Of a DNA stretch of 17,483 nt, positions 14,166 to 17,483 are shown piece by piece. How positions within the stretch are numbered: the first letter of the stretch is position 1; each line of letters starts with the position of its first letter. The stretch spans positions 1 through 17,483 of the forward strand of contig DDNC01000018.1 of the NCBI GenBank assembly GCA_002340985.1, read 5' to 3'. The translations under genes and the position numbers were made by a program. The stretch comes from Firmicutes bacterium UBA2530 (GTDB lineage Bacteria; Bacillota; Clostridia; Tissierellales; Sedimentibacteraceae). The notes under the pieces were generated by a model. That model saw only the letters and a program-made list of their open reading frames with translations, made no database searches and was not told where the DNA came from.

Positions 14166-14954
14166 ATGAAAAGAAGAGTTGTCTATGTTTTTATAGCTAT
14201 AATTTCTGTTACATTATTTTTTTTATACAAGACTTCATTGAAGGTAACTGATGTATTTGAAGGAACCGATGAAATGACTTTGAACAAGGTTGTAGGCAGA
14301 ACTCAAATTATGAGTAATCCAACTACATATTTTGCTTTCGAAGACGAGGAAGCAAATGAGATAATGGATATTTTAAAAAAAATAAAATATCGTGCCCAAC
14401 CAGATGAAGAAACAGCTAAAGGTTGGAAGTATACATTTTATATTGAGTTTAAAGACGAAAAAGGGAACAAGATGGTAATGAATATTCAAATTATGGATGA
14501 TGCCGCATATGTCAATGATCAGAGATATTCCATAAAAAGCAATGAGTCAATAAAATTTTTAAAGTTTTTTAGTGGAATGCAGAAGTCTACTATTGAGCAA
14601 GAGCTATTAAATGTACTTGAAGGGGTATCATTAAAGGCGAAGTATGATTCCAATAATGAGAGGATATTGTTAACATTGCAGAATAATAGCAGTGAAACTA
14701 TTTATTATGGTGAAAGGATAATACTTGAGAAAAAGCAGGAAGATAAATGGTATGAAGTGACATTTTCTGGTGATGTTTCATTTAATGATATTTTGAATTA
14801 TCTATTGCCTTTAAATGAAGAGGAGAGGAATTTTCCTATAAATATTTGGATACCGGTTACGAAAGGAGAGTATCGGATAATAAAAGAAGTATCAAACCAA
14901 GAAAGAATGAAAGAGATGTATTATTTAAGTGCCGGGTTTACTATTCGTGACTAA
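14166..14954 (+). CDS. Membrane-anchored protein with probable C-terminal bacterial Ig-like domain
   Basis: The protein has 262 residues. A basic start (MKRR) and a hydrophobic segment at about 4-21 without cysteine suggest a signal anchor. Residues 35-135 form an unrecognised alpha/beta domain (EANEIMDILKKI, KYTFYIEFKDEKGNKMVMNI, DDAAYVNDQRYSI). Residues 150-262 resemble the Ig-like domains found at the C-terminus of Firmicutes exported proteins: ILLTLQNNSSETIYYGERIILEKK, then KWYEV, then KGEYRIIKEV. AAGGGG lies six bases before the ATG. It diverges from the BlaI operon and shares its control region, so it may belong to the same regulon (inference). No enzymatic motif is visible. Confidence 0.75.
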   Translation: MKRRVVYVFIAIISVTLFFLYKTSLKVTDVFEGTDEMTLNKVVGRTQIMSNPTTYFAFEDEEANEIMDILKKIKYRAQPDEETAKGWKYTFYIEFKDEKGNKMVMNIQIMDDAAYVNDQRYSIKSNESIKFLKFFSGMQKSTIEQELLNVLEGVSLKAKYDSNNERILLTLQNNSSETIYYGERIILEKKQEDKWYEVTFSGDVSFNDILNYLLPLNEEERNFPINIWIPVTKGEYRIIKEVSNQERMKEMYYLSAGFTIRD

Positions 14955-14958
14955 AACC

Positions 14959-14999
14959 AGCATCCATCGAATAATCAAGAAGAAAATTCGATGGATGCT
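14959..14999. terminator. Perfect 13-bp hairpin between convergent genes
   Basis: AGCATCCATCGAA (14959-14971) pairs exactly with 14987-14999 around a 15-nt loop. ATTAGTTTT follows on plus and GGTTTTAG on minus. It begins five bases after the Ig-like gene stop and 45 bases past the permease stop, so it probably ends both transcripts. Confidence 0.65.
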
Positions 15000-15044
15000 A
15001 TTAGTTTTGATTGCCGTCAGGGCAGTCTCATTTCAGTGTTTCCG

Positions 15045-16412
15045 CTACAAAATAAACAGTGCGGTTATAATTGCTGCGGCTATTCCGCATAAGACAGGGA
15101 TCAGGTTCTTTCTTGCCAACTCTTGAGGGCTTATGTTGCATATTGCAGCAACAGGTATGACACCCCAAGGAATTATTGTTCCTCCGCCAACCCATATTGT
15201 TATTATCTGTCCCAAAGCTGCCAGACCTGACATGTTGATGTCTATTATTTTAGAAAATGTGTATGCCAGTGTTCCTACTATGGGCAGACCGGAAAAGCCT
15301 GAACCGTCAAGACCTGTAATAACTGCCACTGCTGACTGAGTCATAATGGTTGAGAATTTATTCATCTGGATGCTTTGAGAGAGAAATATACTTATATCAT
15401 TCAGTATTCCCGGTGCACCTTTGCCAAATACGGCCGTGGCGCCTCCCTGATTTCCGAGAAAGAAAAAGCCTCCTATGAAAATTACCGGCGCAAATACTGT
15501 GATTCCAAAAGAAAATCCTTCTTTAATGTAGTCAACAGCCTTCTCAAGCGCATCCTTTGTTTTATAGGTGGCAAGAACCGTAATCAGCATTATTAAAATC
15601 GCGGTTCCTCCCACAAGGGCGGTTGCATCTCCTCCGGCGAGGTTAAATTTAAGCATTGCTGCTATATCAAGAATAAAGGCTGCCGGGGTCAATATTGCCA
15701 TAAGTTTTGTGGTCCTGCCCTTAACTACATCTTTTGTTTTTGTTATTTGTATATTTTCTGCGTAAAGGGTGGCATTTTTTTTCATGTCCTTCTTCATCAT
15801 GAAAAATGCTGTTATTACAGTGACCAATGACATTGCAATCCATATGGGTATGGATGCTCTGATTGCCTGTGTAACCTCTATTCCTGCTCCTGCTGCAGTT
15901 ATTGTAGGAGCTCCCTGTATGAAGAAATCGCTGGAAAGAGCTATTCCATGCCCGAACAGGTTCATTGCTACGGCAGCATAGATTACGGGAAGACCGGCTG
16001 AGAGAGCCGCCGGCAACAGCACAGCACCAATTAGAGGAACAGCAGGACTTGGCCATACGAGCCATGATATTATCATCATGGTCAGTCCTGTTGTCCAGAA
16101 GGCCATTGAAGGATTAATCATAATTTTTTTCATTGGTGACATTATTAAAACGTCAGACCCAATATCCTGCAATGCCTTTGACATCGCCACCACAAGTGAA
16201 ATAATAACCATTATTCCCCAAAACTCGTTGCCTGCATAAATGATTGTGTTGAATATGGACTGAACTGCGGTAACGACACTTCCGGAATAAAGATATCCCA
16301 TGGCAAAAATACCTATGATGCATGGAATTACAATATCTTTTTTCATGAGCATAATAGACAGAACAACCACTACCATGACAATATAAAGGTAGTGCAGAGA
16401 TGTTAAAACCAT
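15045..16412 (-). CDS. Multi-pass membrane permease, family uncertain (ion-transporter/GntP-like)
   Basis: The protein has 455 residues and about 12 hydrophobic segments, in two halves separated by a polar loop at about 207-235 (MMKKDMKKN to VVKGRTTK). Glycine/proline-rich re-entrant-like stretches occur in both halves: WPSPAVPLIGAVLLPAALSAGLP and FFIQGAPTITAAGAGI in the first, and GLDGSGFSGLPIVGT and WVGGGTIIPWGVIPV in the second. This two-fold layout is typical of ion-transporter-superfamily carriers for organic anions, but I cannot name the substrate or exact family. AAGGAGGT lies just before the ATG. It is the second gene after a P-loop NTPase, 18 bp apart, so the two are probably co-transcribed. 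Confidence 0.8.
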   Translation of the reverse strand: MVLTSLHYLYIVMVVVVLSIMLMKKDIVIPCIIGIFAMGYLYSGSVVTAVQSIFNTIIYAGNEFWGIMVIISLVVAMSKALQDIGSDVLIMSPMKKIMINPSMAFWTTGLTMMIISWLVWPSPAVPLIGAVLLPAALSAGLPVIYAAVAMNLFGHGIALSSDFFIQGAPTITAAGAGIEVTQAIRASIPIWIAMSLVTVITAFFMMKKDMKKNATLYAENIQITKTKDVVKGRTTKLMAILTPAAFILDIAAMLKFNLAGGDATALVGGTAILIMLITVLATYKTKDALEKAVDYIKEGFSFGITVFAPVIFIGGFFFLGNQGGATAVFGKGAPGILNDISIFLSQSIQMNKFSTIMTQSAVAVITGLDGSGFSGLPIVGTLAYTFSKIIDINMSGLAALGQIITIWVGGGTIIPWGVIPVAAICNISPQELARKNLIPVLCGIAAAIITALFIL

Positions 16413-16430
16413 AATATACCTCCTTGTATT

Positions 16431-17483
16431 TTATGTATACTGTCTCAATATGCTTTCAAATGAATCATCTACACCATTGAAATCCATGCTGTTTATATAA
16501 AATACCTCAAGGAGTTCGTGATATTTTTTTGTTTCTGATAGTTTATCAAGAGCAATTTTAATCAGCAAGTCAAATAAATGGAGGTTATTTTCTATTTCTG
16601 AAATGCGGGTTTTCAAATTTTCTGTGTTCATGATTCCGTGTATATCAAACACCTCTTCACTGTCAGTTATGGCATGGTCCCCGGAACCTGCTATGAAGAG
16701 ATTCATTTCGGGTATATGGATGTGCCGGAGCATATCCGGGTTCAGGGGCATACAGTAAAGCTCGGTGTCGTACCCTCGTTTCGATGCTTCATCCGCAAGC
16801 ATTTTTAAAAACTCGGAAGTATAGCTTGTATTTTCTCCCACAACCGACCATATTCTTTTGCCTTGGCACAGGGATGTTGCATGGTTTATATATCCGTTTG
16901 CTGTGTAGGCCTCTGAGAATAGTCTTTTAGTTTTTGATTTCTTTTTTAAAGCTTCATCATCAGCAAGCATTTTATTCTTTGCATCAGCGCACATAATTTC
17001 AAATTTTCCGGTATCTACAAGACTGTCATGGATGGTATTAATTTCTTCGGAAATAATGCCCGCTGCGTTTAAATATCTGTAGGCGCTTTTGTAAATCATA
17101 GTCTTGGTTTTATTGATTTGAATAATCTGGTTTTTATATTTTTTAAGCTGATTGCTGTCTATGAATGCTCCGAGATTGACTATTTCATCAGCTGCACCAG
17201 GTATTTGAGGGTCTATAGTATGGGGTGCCGTGCCGTCTACAATAGCAATTTTCAGCTCTGGTATAATAATTCCGTCAAGACTTTCATTATCGCTTGAGCA
17301 GTGGACAAACTCAGCAGAATAATCCTTTCTTAGCATTTCTCCCGCAAATTTTTTCATGAAGGAGCTTTTGCCTACTCCTGGTCCTCCCTTAAGAATATAG
17401 ATGTGATTTAATTCAGCGGGATTGAATACGCTGTCAAAGCAGCTGTAGAATCCCTTAGAAGTGTTGCCGCCTGCAAAAATATG
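16431..17483 (-). CDS. PRK06851-like duplicated P-loop NTPase (5' end cut by window edge)
   Basis: 350 residues are visible and the frame stays open to the right edge. Probably only 10-20 N-terminal residues are missing, since the remembered family length is about 365. The first half starts with HIFAGGNTSKGFYSCFDSVF and a full Walker A GGPGVGKS (33-40), followed by IIPELKIAIVDGTAPH. The second half repeats the layout (RLFSEAYTANGYINH, then RGYDTELYCMPLNPDMLRHIHIPEMNLFIAGS). Its P-loop reads GENTSYTS (216-223): Gly and Ser remain, but the Lys position is Thr and the second Gly is Tyr. One active and one dead nucleotide site are therefore likely. The Met at 17357 is inside the first P-loop helix and is not the start. 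Function is unknown; it pairs with the downstream permease. Confidence 0.85.
   Translation of the reverse strand, partial: HIFAGGNTSKGFYSCFDSVFNPAELNHIYILKGGPGVGKSSFMKKFAGEMLRKDYSAEFVHCSSDNESLDGIIIPELKIAIVDGTAPHTIDPQIPGAADEIVNLGAFIDSNQLKKYKNQIIQINKTKTMIYKSAYRYLNAAGIISEEINTIHDSLVDTGKFEIMCADAKNKMLADDEALKKKSKTKRLFSEAYTANGYINHATSLCQGKRIWSVVGENTSYTSEFLKMLADEASKRGYDTELYCMPLNPDMLRHIHIPEMNLFIAGSGDHAITDSEEVFDIHGIMNTENLKTRISEIENNLHLFDLLIKIALDKLSETKKYHELLEVFYINSMDFNGVDDSFESILRQYT

Noticed and set aside
15721..16065. 114-residue frame overlapping the permease on the same strand
   Set aside because: It is an out-of-frame shadow of a clear membrane protein; the Cys/Ser/Arg-rich composition is not protein-like.
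17355..17357. ATG at 17357 as the start of the NTPase
   Set aside because: The frame continues upstream through Walker A and the conserved HIFAGGN-type N-terminus to the window edge, so this Met is internal.

Overview
The window looks like chromosomal DNA from a low-GC, Gram-positive anaerobe of the Clostridia/Tissierellia type. Supporting signs are A+T-rich codon use, strong AGGAGG-type ribosome binding sites, -35/-10 promoters with 16-17 bp spacers, a Firmicutes-type LexA (DinR/Cheo) box, a copper-amine-oxidase-N plus glucosaminidase wall protein, and the gene order rph-rdgB-yfcE followed by uvrB-uvrA. No rRNA, tRNA, insertion sequence or CRISPR array was seen. The species cannot be named from sequence alone.

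Layout. (1) Positions 1-2600 are accessory: the 3' end of a glutaredoxin-like gene (+), an orphan LUD-domain protein (-), a divergent membrane-anchored protein of unknown function (+), and a small carboxypeptidase-regulatory-like domain protein (-). (2) Positions 2750-4920 hold an exported putative peptidoglycan hydrolase with its own promoter and terminator. (3) Positions 4926-6841 form a tight housekeeping operon: rph (tRNA 3' trimming), rdgB (nucleotide-pool cleaning) and a YfcE/MJ0936-type phosphoesterase. The genes are joined by two ATGA overlaps and bounded by a clear promoter and terminator. (4) Positions 6843-12029 form an SOS-regulated repair operon: uvrB, uvrA and a small conserved-looking 76-aa gene, with a LexA box at the promoter start point and an intrinsic terminator at the end.

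(5) Positions 12046-15000 look like an inserted regulatory cassette, more A+T-rich by eye. On the minus strand, in transcription order, are a BlaI/MecI-type repressor, an M56 (BlaR1-like) membrane metallopeptidase without a beta-lactam sensor domain, and a 78-residue exported peptide with a tryptophan-rich C-terminus. The last ends in a perfect 23-bp hairpin terminator. A divergent gene encodes a membrane-anchored protein with a probable Ig-like C-terminal domain. A perfect 15-bp AT-only dyad abuts the repressor operon promoter. This cassette is the best candidate for an under-described system: signal sensing by a stripped-down BlaR1-like protease coupled to production of a secreted micro-protein.

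(6) Positions 15045-17483 hold a two-gene minus-strand operon: a P-loop NTPase of the PRK06851-like duplicated type, running off the window end, followed by a multi-pass permease. The second P-loop of the NTPase has lost its catalytic lysine. The two genes are separated by 18 bp that carry a strong ribosome binding site, which suggests a functional pair of unknown substrate.
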